This document shows positions 41,692-50,018 of a stretch of DNA of 64,000 nt, one piece after another; the stretch's first letter is position 1; every line of letters begins with the position of its first letter. The position numbers and the translations under genes were made by a program. The DNA is from Candidatus Saccharimonadota bacterium. Lineage in GTDB: Bacteria > Patescibacteriota > Saccharimonadia > Saccharimonadales > Saccharimonadaceae. The notes under the pieces are model-generated. The model worked only from the letters and a program-made list of their open reading frames with translations. It ran no database searches and was not told the DNA's origin. The stretch spans positions 62,001 to 126,000 of the forward strand of contig JAGCVL010000002.1 in the NCBI GenBank assembly GCA_017962365.1, given 5' to 3'.

Positions 41692-42738
41692 ATGATTTGG
41701 GACGAGCTCAAAAAACCATTTCTTTGTCTTGCGCCGATGGAGGGCGTGACGGATATTATGTTCCGCCAGGTTGTCGCGCGTGCCGGCCGACCGGATTTAT
41801 TTTTCACGGAATTTACCAATGTATCGTCATACGCATCCGAAAAAGGCCGCGCAAACGCCCTCGAGCGCCTCGAAATCGCCCCGACCGACTCGCCTATCAT
41901 CGCCCAAATTTGGGGTAAAGACCCAGCCCACTTCGCAGAATGCGCCGCGGCGCTTGAGTCGCTCGGCTTTTCCGGCATAGATCTAAACTTTGGTTGCCCA
42001 GATAAAAATGTCAACAAAACCGGCGGTGGCGCCGCCATGATTAAAACCCCAGAGCTAGCTATAGAATGTTATCGTAACGCCCGCGCACATACTAACTTAC
42101 CAGTCTCTATCAAGACCCGCCTCGGCTGGTCAAAACCAGAAGAGTTTCGTACCTGGCTACCAGTTTTGCTTGCCGAGCATCCCGCAGCCCTCACCGTGCA
42201 TCTTCGCACCAAAAAAGAAATGAGCAAAGTCCCCGCCCACTACGAGTTAATCCCTGAAATCGTAAAAATGCGTGCCGAAATCTCACCAGAGACCAAGCTC
42301 ATCATTAATGGCGACATCAAAGACCGCACCCACGCTCTAGAATTGCACGCTGAATACCCAGAGGTCGACGGTTTTATGATCGGCCGCGGAGTTTTTGGAA
42401 ACCCATACTGCTTCACCGACCACACCCCAACCCAAGATGAGCTTATGGAACTTTTAAAGATGCACCTGAGGTTGTTTGAAGAATATGTGAATGGGTCTTT
42501 GAGGAACGTTTGCGACAACGGGAGCAATTTAGCGAGCGAACCCCGTGACGACGGGTGTGAGCGAAGCGGTTCCGAAAAGACCCGTTCATATATTCGTTCA
42601 TATGAGCCTCTGAAACATTTCTTTAAAATTTACGTCAACAATTTCCCTGGCGCCTCTTCTTTACGCGCCGCCTTGATGGAGACTCACTCCGTCAAAGAAG
42701 CTAGAGAGACTATACAAAACTTCCAAAAAATGTTATAA
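41692..42738 (+). CDS. dusB: tRNA-dihydrouridine synthase with palindromic insert
   Basis: FMN-dependent enzyme reducing uridine in tRNA D-loops. The TIM-barrel domain has the start CLAPMEGVTD (PMEGVTD), DLNFGCPDKNVNKTGGGAAM with the catalytic Cys, VSIKTRLGW, TVHLRTK and GDIKD/IGRGVFGNPY. The helical C-terminal domain is interrupted at about residues 262-303 by a palindrome-derived stretch rich in Asn/Ser/Arg (NGSNLASEPRDDG). The frame stays open on both sides. Assignment to the B subgroup is by general likeness only. Confidence 0.9.
   Translation: MIWDELKKPFLCLAPMEGVTDIMFRQVVARAGRPDLFFTEFTNVSSYASEKGRANALERLEIAPTDSPIIAQIWGKDPAHFAECAAALESLGFSGIDLNFGCPDKNVNKTGGGAAMIKTPELAIECYRNARAHTNLPVSIKTRLGWSKPEEFRTWLPVLLAEHPAALTVHLRTKKEMSKVPAHYELIPEIVKMRAEISPETKLIINGDIKDRTHALELHAEYPEVDGFMIGRGVFGNPYCFTDHTPTQDELMELLKMHLRLFEEYVNGSLRNVCDNGSNLASEPRDDGCERSGSEKTRSYIRSYEPLKHFFKIYVNNFPGASSLRAALMETHSVKEARETIQNFQKML
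42478..42599. repeat. In-frame palindromic element, core type B, in dusB
   Basis: Outer arms of about 30 bp pair: GAATATGTGAATGGGTCTTT (42481-42500) against the complement at about 42575-42595, with few mismatches. The core (about 42509-42566) with an inner ACGGG/CCCCGT hairpin differs from the leuS/pheT core. It adds about 41 residues in frame. Confidence 0.75.
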
Positions 42739-42783
42739 TCTGTAGCACACAATCGCGCACATTACATGAAAGGGGTATACAAA

Positions 42784-43107
42784 ATGGAAGATTCCTCAGT
42801 TGATTTAGTCGAGCTGTCCGAAATAGGTAAAATGAGGGACGAACTCTGCGATTTCAAGATTTCGAACTTTCTTTACAAAGTCGGGAGAGATGATGGAGAT
42901 TGGTGGATCGAGCAAATCCGACAAGCAGCCTCCCAAAATAACCCCAGACAGGTCGTCGATGAAATGCTCCAAAAAATGCTGATTAATGCGTGTCCCTACC
43001 GGAAACGCAGCAAGATTAAGCATTTCTTAGGAAGCAAAAAAGGTCGAAAAGAATTTAAAGCCATCCGGCTTTTTATGATTAAACACCATTTCATCCCGGC
43101 CATCTAA
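42784..43107 (+). CDS. Hypothetical soluble protein (107 residues)
   Basis: Family not recognised. Mostly helical and basic in its C-terminal half (CPYRKRSKIKHFLGSKKGRKEFKAIRLFMIKHH). The ATG at 42784 is preceded by AAGGGG at 8 nt, better than the ATG at 42766. It sits between dusB and a strong terminator, so it may share the dusB transcript; a TATAAT at 42731-42736 may be its own promoter. Confidence 0.6.
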   Translation: MEDSSVDLVELSEIGKMRDELCDFKISNFLYKVGRDDGDWWIEQIRQAASQNNPRQVVDEMLQKMLINACPYRKRSKIKHFLGSKKGRKEFKAIRLFMIKHHFIPAI

Positions 43108-43114
43108 TCCCCCT

Positions 43115-43145
43115 TCCCTCCGGCTTTCGAGTCGGAGGGATTTTT
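43115..43145 (+). terminator. Intrinsic terminator after the 107-residue gene
   Basis: TCCCTCCG with CGGAGGGA (8-bp stem, 10-nt loop) followed by TTTTT. Confidence 0.85.
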
Positions 43146-43149
43146 GTGC

Positions 43150-43155
43150 TATAAT
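43150..43155 (+). promoter_or_regulatory. Leaderless-type promoter of murD
   Basis: TGC-TATAAT with 6 nt to the ATG, starting within the tail of the preceding terminator. Confidence 0.65.
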
Positions 43156-43161
43156 ATTTTT

Positions 43162-44391
43162 ATGAAAATTTTATTACTAGGCTACGGCGTCGAGGGAAAA
43201 TCCGCCGAAAATTATATCAAAAACCACTTTAAAGATGCCACCATCGACATCTTGGAGAATTTTACACCCGCAGAAATCAAACAGGGCGATTATTCATCCT
43301 ATGATATAATTTTTCGCAGTCCATCCGTCCCACCACTTCATCTAAAAACCGAGACTAGTGTTACTAAATATTTCTTCGACCGCTGTCCTTGCCCCATCAT
43401 CGGTGTTACCGCCACCAAGGGCAAAGGTACCACCTGCTCATTTATTAAGTCCCTCCTCGACGCTCACCACGAAGACGCCTATCTTGTCGGCAACATCGGC
43501 GTGCCGGCCCTCGATATCCTAGACAATCTTACCGCTAACTCCGTTGTTGTCTATGAAATGTCCAGCTTCCAGCTTTGGGATCTCGAAAAATCCCCTCATA
43601 TCGCCATCGTTGGCCATTTGGAACCCGACCATCTTAACGTTCATGACGGTTACGACGATTACATCGCCGCCAAGTCCAATATCTGTCGCCATCAATCCGC
43701 CGGTGATTACTGCATTTATTATGCCAAAAACCCTGAGTCTACTAAGCTTGCCAATCTATCTAAAGCTCACAAAATCCCTTATCCTTTCGAAATTCCAGAC
43801 GATGTCCGTTCGAGCGTCAATCTACCAGGCGAGCACAATATAAATAACGCCATCGCCGCTATCGCCGCCGTAGCTAGCTACAAAAATATATCACCAGATG
43901 AATATTTAAAAGAATATAAAGTCGAAATCACAGAAGGCCTAAAAAATTTCCATGGCCTTCCGCATCGTCTTGAATTCCTCCGCGAGCTAAATGGTGTCAG
44001 ATATTACGACGACAACTTTTCGACCAACCCGTCATCTACCCGTGTTGCTATAGAGGCTTTCCCAGATAACAATGTTGTTGCCATTATCGGCGGTCGCGAC
44101 AAAACCGACTATAAAGACATCCCTGAGCTCTACGAAATTTTGCAAGCTCCCCAGGCCAAAAAAATCATCCTCATCGGCGAATCCGGCCATGAGCTTGCCG
44201 CCCGTTACGACGACCCCCGCTTTGTCGTCTCCGAGTCTCTCGAATCTGCCATCAACACCGCCCGAGAAATTGCCGAGACTATGGATAAATCCATCGTCGT
44301 CATGTCCCCCGCCGCCGCCTCTTTCGACATGTTCAAAAACGTCTACGACCGCGGCGCTCAGTTTAAAAATTTAATTTCGTCTCTAAGCTAG
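43162..44391 (+). CDS. murD: UDP-N-acetylmuramoyl-alanine-D-glutamate ligase
   Basis: Adds D-Glu to UDP-MurNAc-L-Ala in cytoplasmic peptidoglycan synthesis. N-terminal substrate domain (KILLLGYGVEGKSA), ATP site GVTATKGKGTTCSFIK near 94, central VVYEMSSFQLWDL and HLEPDHLNVH, and C-terminal YYDDNFSTNPSSTRVAI with the GGRDKTDY segment. The 409 residues are slightly short. The start at 43162 fits a TATAAT 6 nt upstream. It overlaps the convergent M16 gene by 29 bp at its 3' end. Confidence 0.94.
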   Translation: MKILLLGYGVEGKSAENYIKNHFKDATIDILENFTPAEIKQGDYSSYDIIFRSPSVPPLHLKTETSVTKYFFDRCPCPIIGVTATKGKGTTCSFIKSLLDAHHEDAYLVGNIGVPALDILDNLTANSVVVYEMSSFQLWDLEKSPHIAIVGHLEPDHLNVHDGYDDYIAAKSNICRHQSAGDYCIYYAKNPESTKLANLSKAHKIPYPFEIPDDVRSSVNLPGEHNINNAIAAIAAVASYKNISPDEYLKEYKVEITEGLKNFHGLPHRLEFLRELNGVRYYDDNFSTNPSSTRVAIEAFPDNNVVAIIGGRDKTDYKDIPELYEILQAPQAKKIILIGESGHELAARYDDPRFVVSESLESAINTAREIAETMDKSIVVMSPAAASFDMFKNVYDRGAQFKNLISSLS

Positions 44392-45634
44392 AGATAAACG
44401 CCTTTTCGACGCTCGACACCGCGGCAAAGCCCTTGATTCCACTTCCCGCAAACTCTCGCGCGAGCTCAATCATCCGTGTCTTATCTATCCCACGAATCAA
44501 GCTCGGCAATTCGTCATACCTCGGCGTCGTCTCGTCTACAAAATAATTTTCCGCATAATAATCCGCCACCTGCGATGGCGTCTGCGCACCCATCTGGAAA
44601 CGACCTAGCGCATACGACTTTGCCGCTTCAAAATCCGCATCCGATATTTCACCATTCAGCGCTCGCATCATTTCCTCTTGGATTAGAGCAAACAGCTCTT
44701 CTGCATTTTCTACATTTACCTCACCATCAAAATCCCAATACGCATTCCGCATATTATTTGCAAGCGAACTACCCATCCCGTACACTAGTCCCCGCTTCCT
44801 CGCTTGTCCAAAAATCCGCGAATTCGTCGTACCGTTCAAAATATGATTAAGGCAGTTCATCGCAAATGCCTCCTCAGGCGCCAAATGTCGCGGCGTCACC
44901 AACGAAAAACCAAACGTAATATTTGACGCATCCTTCCGCCTTATCGACACCGCCTCACTCGCGTGCAAATCAGTAAACGGTATCTCAAACTTCTCTCCCT
45001 CTTTGAGTGGCCAGCTTTCAAGCTCCCTAATAATCTTGCGTCGTCGCCCCTTAAGCCTACCAGCAATTACAAAAAGCATATTTTTAGCCGTATGTGTCCT
45101 GCGATAATGTTCTCTGATATCCTTTAATTCGATATTCGAAATCGTTTCTCTCCGCTGTGGCAAATCCAGCACATCTTCCCCCACCGCCTGCTGTACACGC
45201 GGCCACAAAAGTCTATAATAATCATTCATGTATCCAGTCAGCTCCGAGCGCACGTTTGCTTTCTCACTTTTCAGCTCCTCATCGTTAAACTTTGGCTCAC
45301 AAATCGACACTCGCTGCAACTCCATTATTCTATCCCACTCAAAATCCGCACACTCTGTCTCATAACACACCGACACGTCTGAGGTCCATGCATTATGATA
45401 AGCTCCATTCTTGGTAAACTCCGCCTCAAACTCTTGCTCGTCCTTATACTTCGCATTCGCACCAAAAGCCAAATGTTCCACTAGATGTGGCAACTCGTAA
45501 ATCTCATGATTTTTCGCAAAAATCATCCCAGCGCGAAATTCAATCCGCGTCGCCATCACCGTAGCCCCAGGGATATCTATCAGTAGCCCCTTGGCCCCGT
45601 TTTTTAGTTGCACTTCCTCGACTGAATGCTTCAT
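44363..45634 (-). CDS. M16-family zinc peptidase (insulinase-like)
   Basis: Processing-peptidase fold with N-terminal active-site half and C-terminal half, 423 residues. The inverted zinc motif HLVEH (about 49-53) is intact and a downstream Glu (ELKSEKANVRSEL near 120) can complete the site. No signal peptide, so it is probably cytosolic; targets unknown. Bacterial members often occur in pairs, but only one is in this window. Downstream of secA, with no obvious own promoter. Confidence 0.87.
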   Translation of the reverse strand: MKHSVEEVQLKNGAKGLLIDIPGATVMATRIEFRAGMIFAKNHEIYELPHLVEHLAFGANAKYKDEQEFEAEFTKNGAYHNAWTSDVSVCYETECADFEWDRIMELQRVSICEPKFNDEELKSEKANVRSELTGYMNDYYRLLWPRVQQAVGEDVLDLPQRRETISNIELKDIREHYRRTHTAKNMLFVIAGRLKGRRRKIIRELESWPLKEGEKFEIPFTDLHASEAVSIRRKDASNITFGFSLVTPRHLAPEEAFAMNCLNHILNGTTNSRIFGQARKRGLVYGMGSSLANNMRNAYWDFDGEVNVENAEELFALIQEEMMRALNGEISDADFEAAKSYALGRFQMGAQTPSQVADYYAENYFVDETTPRYDELPSLIRGIDKTRMIELAREFAGSGIKGFAAVSSVEKAFISSLETKLNF

Positions 45635-45638
45635 ACTC

Positions 45639-45735
45639 TTGACAAATCTTAATACTTATGCTATAATGGAATTATGCGGTTTATTTCCGCTTGGATTTCT
45701 TATTTTTCTTCTTTGACTTCTTAGAAGTCTTTTTT
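45639..45735 (+). ncRNA. Candidate antisense micro-transcript at the secA 3' end
   Basis: On the strand opposite secA: TTGACA (45639-45644), 17 bp, TGC-TATAAT (45662-45667), then 6 nt to an ATG (45674) that opens a 16-codon frame ending in TAG at 45722-45724, then a hairpin GACTTC-tta-GAAGTC (45715-45729) with TTTTTT. The stop lies in the terminator loop. It would be a transcript of about 60 nt, either a micro-protein mRNA (MRFISAWISYFSSLTS) or a regulator of secA/M16 expression. The hairpin also encodes the SecA Lys-rich tail on the other strand, so chance cannot be excluded. Confidence 0.5.
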
Positions 45736-48332
45736 GTTGGCGCCTTAGCGAGTTTCTTGCCACCCTTCTTAAACTCATCATCCAGATTTTTCTCGCCCTT
45801 AGAAATCTCATTTACTCCCCGCTCGGTCTGAGACCCCGCCATCTTGGTAAGCTCAGATTCATATTCCTCACCATCCATTACGTCCTCAGCCGCTGCTTCA
45901 CTTGGCGTGATGGTGAGCAAAATCTTCAGCACCTCTTCGCGCAAATTCCTCTGTAGGCCATCAAACAGCTTCTGCGACTCCGAACGGTATTCTACTAGTG
46001 GATCTCTCTGACCCACCGAACGCCAATGAATCCCCTCACGCAAGTGCTGCATATTTTCAAGATGCTGCATCCACAAAGTATCAAGTACCTTAAGATAGAC
46101 TTCTCGCTCAATCTTTCGCATCGTCTCAGCGCCAAATTTCTCTTCTTGCGCAGCATACGCCTCTTTGACTGCCTCTAGCGCCAACTTTGCACGCTCTTTT
46201 TCTTTGCGCTTCAGACCAATCCCGTGAATCAAATCGTCGTCAAAGCCAAACACCGCTTTAAATTGTGCATCAAAATCTTTATTGACCCGCGATGAAAACT
46301 CAGTTAGTGCCTTCGTCTCATCACGCATCAACCGCTCAATCTCAGAATGGATGTCATCGCCCATCAAAATCTTCCGACGCATCATGTATACTACCTTGCG
46401 GTGACGATTAATCACGTTGTCGTACTGCACCACATTTTTGCGTGAATCAAAGTTAAAGCCTTCGATGCGCTTCTGTGCTGATTCAAGCGTCCTCGAAATC
46501 GATCGCGTCTGAATCGGCATATCATCCTCTACCCCAAGCCGCGTCATCAGCATCTTCACTCTATCACCCTGGAAAATCCGCATCAAATCGTCTTCGCACG
46601 ATACAAAGAATTGTGTCGTACCAGGATCGCCTTGGCGTCCACCACGACCACGAAGCTGATTATCTACCCGCCTCGAATCATGTCTTGCTGAGCCTATCAC
46701 TACTAGACCACCAAGCTCTTTCACACCTTCACCGAGTTTAATATCGGTACCACGCCCAGCCATGTTGGTTGCGAGCGTGATCGCACCTTTTTCGCCAGCT
46801 TTTGCGATGATTGCCGCCTCACGCTCATTGTTTTTAGCGTTCAAAATCTCATACGGCAAGCCAAACTGCTCCAGATATCTTGCAATTTCTTCGTTGTTTG
46901 CAATCGAATCTGACCCTACGAGCACCGGCTGACCCTTTTCGTGATATTCTTTTACTGCCTCGGCAATCGCTTTGAGCTTTGCCGCTTTAGTCTTGTAAAT
47001 CAAATCGTCCTTGTCTACGCGAATAATCGGCTTATTTGGTGGTATCTGAATCACATCTAGCGCGTAAATCTGCTGAAACTCCTCCGCCTCGGTAAATGCC
47101 GTACCAGTCATACCAGACAGCTTCTTGTATAGTCGGAAAAAGTTTTGGAATGAAATCGTCGCCAGCGTCATGGATTCTTGCTTTACCACTACACCTTCTT
47201 TTGCCTCAATCGCCTGATGCAGCCCCTCATTATACCGCCTACCCTGCATCAACCGACCGGTATGCTCGTCTACGATAATCACTTCGCCAGAATTCGTCAC
47301 CACATAATCTTTATCACGCTTAAACAAGATCTCCGCTCTCAGCGCCTGCTCCATATGATATACTAGTGGGGTATTTTTGACGGAATATAGATTATCTACA
47401 CCAAGAATCTGCTGGATTTTCTCAATCCCCTTATCGGTCAAAGTCACGCTACGCCGCTTTTCGTCCAAGACATAATCCTCTGGCACTAAGCGACTCGCTA
47501 CCTTTGCAAATTGATAATATTGCTCTGGATTCTCACCTGCCGGTGCACTAATAATAAGTGGCGTCCTCGCCTCATCAATCAAAATCGAATCCACCTCATC
47601 CACGATGGCAAAATTAAGTTCTCTCTGACGCAAATACTGCACTTCGCTCGTCATATTGTCGCGCAAATAGTCAAACCCAAATTCATTATTCGTACCATAG
47701 GTGATGTCGGCATTATAAGCCTCTTTCCTTGTCGCTGGGCGAAGATGCCTAAATCTCTCGTCTGCATGATCTTCATTTTCGTACTCTGCATCATATATAA
47801 ATGAAGCCTCGTTGATAATCACACCGACCGACACGCCAAGAAAATCATAAACTGGCCCGTTCCATCCAGCATCACGCTGCGCCAGGTAATCATTTACCGT
47901 CACCACATGGACACCCTTACCAGTCAAAGCGTTAAGATATGCCGGGAGCATCGCGACCAAAGTCTTACCTTCACCAGTCTTCATCTCGGCCACCGCGCCC
48001 ATATTAAGTACCATGCCACCAATCAGCTGCACATCATAAGGCCGCATCCCGAGCACGCGTTTTGAAGCCTCTCTTGCCACCGCAAACGCCTCTGGCAAAA
48101 TCTCGTCTACACTCTTTTTCTTGAGCTGCTCTTTAAACTTCTCTGTCTGAGCCTTGAGTTCCTCATCAGACATCTTCTCGTACTTTGGCTCTAGCTTATT
48201 GATGTCCTGCGCCTTCTTCCAAAGTCGCTTCAAAACCTTTTTCTGAGCATCACCAAACACACCTTGCAAAAATTTCGTAAGCGCTGTCTTATCTGCCAAC
48301 TTGTCAGTCGGTTTCTTCTCTTTTTTCACCAT
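45681..48332 (-). CDS. secA: Protein translocase ATPase SecA
   Basis: Motor of the general secretion pathway; drives export of the signal-peptide proteins encoded here. DEAD motor with Walker A MKTGEGKTLVA (about 115) and Walker B VDEVDSILID, pre-protein cross-linking region, second motor domain (TNMAGRGTDIKLG; GRGGRQGDPG), helical scaffold and wing. The 883 residues end in a Lys/Ser-rich tail (KKTSKKSKKKNKKSKRK) instead of the zinc-binding CxCx8CH motif. AGGAG lies about 7 nt before the ATG. Confidence 0.97.
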   Translation of the reverse strand: MVKKEKKPTDKLADKTALTKFLQGVFGDAQKKVLKRLWKKAQDINKLEPKYEKMSDEELKAQTEKFKEQLKKKSVDEILPEAFAVAREASKRVLGMRPYDVQLIGGMVLNMGAVAEMKTGEGKTLVAMLPAYLNALTGKGVHVVTVNDYLAQRDAGWNGPVYDFLGVSVGVIINEASFIYDAEYENEDHADERFRHLRPATRKEAYNADITYGTNNEFGFDYLRDNMTSEVQYLRQRELNFAIVDEVDSILIDEARTPLIISAPAGENPEQYYQFAKVASRLVPEDYVLDEKRRSVTLTDKGIEKIQQILGVDNLYSVKNTPLVYHMEQALRAEILFKRDKDYVVTNSGEVIIVDEHTGRLMQGRRYNEGLHQAIEAKEGVVVKQESMTLATISFQNFFRLYKKLSGMTGTAFTEAEEFQQIYALDVIQIPPNKPIIRVDKDDLIYKTKAAKLKAIAEAVKEYHEKGQPVLVGSDSIANNEEIARYLEQFGLPYEILNAKNNEREAAIIAKAGEKGAITLATNMAGRGTDIKLGEGVKELGGLVVIGSARHDSRRVDNQLRGRGGRQGDPGTTQFFVSCEDDLMRIFQGDRVKMLMTRLGVEDDMPIQTRSISRTLESAQKRIEGFNFDSRKNVVQYDNVINRHRKVVYMMRRKILMGDDIHSEIERLMRDETKALTEFSSRVNKDFDAQFKAVFGFDDDLIHGIGLKRKEKERAKLALEAVKEAYAAQEEKFGAETMRKIEREVYLKVLDTLWMQHLENMQHLREGIHWRSVGQRDPLVEYRSESQKLFDGLQRNLREEVLKILLTITPSEAAAEDVMDGEEYESELTKMAGSQTERGVNEISKGEKNLDDEFKKGGKKLAKAPTKKTSKKSKKKNKKSKRK

Positions 48333-48354
48333 AAATAACTCCTAATTACCCCCA

Positions 48355-48360
48355 ATTGTA
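48355..48360 (-). promoter_or_regulatory. Probable -10 of secA
   Basis: TGG-TACAAT on the minus strand about 22 bp before the ATG, in the gap after hpf. Confidence 0.45.
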
Positions 48361-48365
48361 CCATA

Positions 48366-48728
48366 TTATCCCCTGCGAATAAAGAGGTTTTTCAAGCTCT
48401 TTTTTTGACGATGTGGCTGGACTTCCAGCTTATATCTTCGAATTTGTCCGGTCAATTTTGCCTCCACAAGGTCCACCCCGGCAAACACGTTTGAGCATTC
48501 ATCTTTTGCCGCAATCACCTTGCCGCCAGGAATCTCCATGGCCACCGAAATCTCGTACTTATTCGCCATGCTTTTGCCAATTTCCGCCACTACGACCTTA
48601 GCTACAATATCCTTTTTTGAACCTTTCGGTAGGTAGCGGTCTAGCTTACCAATCCGCTTGTCTACATATTTGCGAAGCCCATCTTCTACCTTGTAATTAT
48701 TTCCGCTAATTTCAATTTTTTCTATCAT
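48366..48728 (-). CDS. hpf: Ribosome hibernation promoting factor / RaiA-type
   Basis: Binds the decoding centre of idle ribosomes. The 120 residues form one S30AE fold (MIEKIEISGNNYKVEDGLRKYVDKRIGKLDRYLP). No C-terminal dimerisation domain, so it is the short type. AAAGGAG precedes the ATG by 6 nt. It lies directly between secA and serS on the same strand. Confidence 0.88.
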   Translation of the reverse strand: MIEKIEISGNNYKVEDGLRKYVDKRIGKLDRYLPKGSKKDIVAKVVVAEIGKSMANKYEISVAMEIPGGKVIAAKDECSNVFAGVDLVEAKLTGQIRRYKLEVQPHRQKKSLKNLFIRRG

Positions 48729-48743
48729 ATTGTCTCCTTTATA

Positions 48744-49988
48744 TTAAATTTCTGCTTTGCCGCCAAGGTATGGTCTCAAAACTTCTGGTACTTTGAGCTT
48801 ACCGCCCTCTACTGCATAATTTTCAATCAATACCACGAGTGCCCGCGCCAGAGAAATCGCCGTACCGTTTAAGGTATGCACAAATTCCACCGTGCCATCT
48901 TTACGACGCACGCGCACATTGCATGATCTCGCCTGATAATCGGTACAGTTTGAGCATGAATTTATTTCCTGGTACTTCTGATTGACTGGTGACCAATACT
49001 CCATGTCATATTTTTTCGCCGCCGGCGCACCAAGATCGCCCGCCGCAATATTTATGACGTGATATGGTATACCAAGTCCTTGCCAAATCTCTTCTTCAAT
49101 CGCCAAAATCTTCTCATGTATCTCTTTGCTTTGCTCCGGAAGACAAAATACATACATCTCCAGCTTATTAAACTGATGTACTCGGAACAAACCGCGTGTA
49201 TATTTGCCGTAAGTCCCAGCCTCTTTTCTAAAACACGCCGAATATCCGGCATAGCATAGTGGCAACCGGTCTTCGTCGATAATCTCGTCCATGTGATATC
49301 CGGTAAGTGGCATCTCTGCCGTCGCAATCATCGCAAGGTCTTCACCCTCAATATAATATTCATCAGACTGCTCAGACGTCCGTGGGTTAAAACCACACCC
49401 CTCTAACACCCGAGACGACACCATATCTGGCACTGTCATATAAGTAAAGCCATGCTCAATCACCTTAGCCATACCATATTGTAGTAAAGCATTTTCGAGC
49501 AAAGCTAGGCCGTCTTTTAGATAGTAAAACTTCGCACCAGCCACCTTTGCACCACGCTCAAAATCTACCCAATCGCGAGACACGGCATAATCCAGATGAT
49601 CTACGCCAGTCGCATGATTTTCACCCCATTTTTTAATCTCGACCGAGCATTCCTCGCCACCTAGCGGCACGTCATCAAAAATCACATTTGGGACTTGCTT
49701 CAGCTTCCCATTTAGCTCCGACTCTATCGGGCCTAGGGCCTCTTCTTTCGCAGCCAACTCTTCCTTAATCGCTTTACCTTCTCTGATCAACTCCTCTGAT
49801 GGCTTCCCGCCCTTCATCATCCCGGAAATTTCATTGCGCTTCGCCCTCAAAGCCTCCACTTCGACAAGTACCGCCTTGCGCTTGTCGTCAAGCTCTAGTA
49901 TTTCTTTAATATTTACTTTGTAACCCTTTTCACGTGCAGACTTCTCTGTAAGCTCTAAGTTTTCTCTAATAAACTTCACATCTAACAT
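48744..49988 (-). CDS. serS: Seryl-tRNA synthetase
   Basis: Class II enzyme; N-terminal antiparallel coiled coil (about 28-105) for tRNA-Ser, then motif 2 (CFRKEAGTYGKYTRGLFRVHQFNKLEMYVF) and motif 3 (LNGTAISLARALVVLIENY). The start MLDVKFIRENLE is chosen because TATAAT ends 6 nt upstream and this is the family N-terminus. 414 residues, normal. Confidence 0.97.
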   Translation of the reverse strand: MLDVKFIRENLELTEKSAREKGYKVNIKEILELDDKRKAVLVEVEALRAKRNEISGMMKGGKPSEELIREGKAIKEELAAKEEALGPIESELNGKLKQVPNVIFDDVPLGGEECSVEIKKWGENHATGVDHLDYAVSRDWVDFERGAKVAGAKFYYLKDGLALLENALLQYGMAKVIEHGFTYMTVPDMVSSRVLEGCGFNPRTSEQSDEYYIEGEDLAMIATAEMPLTGYHMDEIIDEDRLPLCYAGYSACFRKEAGTYGKYTRGLFRVHQFNKLEMYVFCLPEQSKEIHEKILAIEEEIWQGLGIPYHVINIAAGDLGAPAAKKYDMEYWSPVNQKYQEINSCSNCTDYQARSCNVRVRRKDGTVEFVHTLNGTAISLARALVVLIENYAVEGGKLKVPEVLRPYLGGKAEI

Positions 49989-49994
49989 ACCCTT

Positions 49995-50012
49995 ATTATA
50001 CCATGTTATAAT
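49995..50012. promoter_or_regulatory. Divergent leaderless promoters of serS (-) and the WxL-like gene (+)
   Basis: Minus TGG-TATAAT at 49995-50000 and plus TGT-TATAAT at 50007-50012, each exactly 6 nt from its ATG. The two start codons are 30 bp apart, so each -35 region must lie in the other gene. Confidence 0.7.
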
Positions 50013-50018
50013 ATAATT

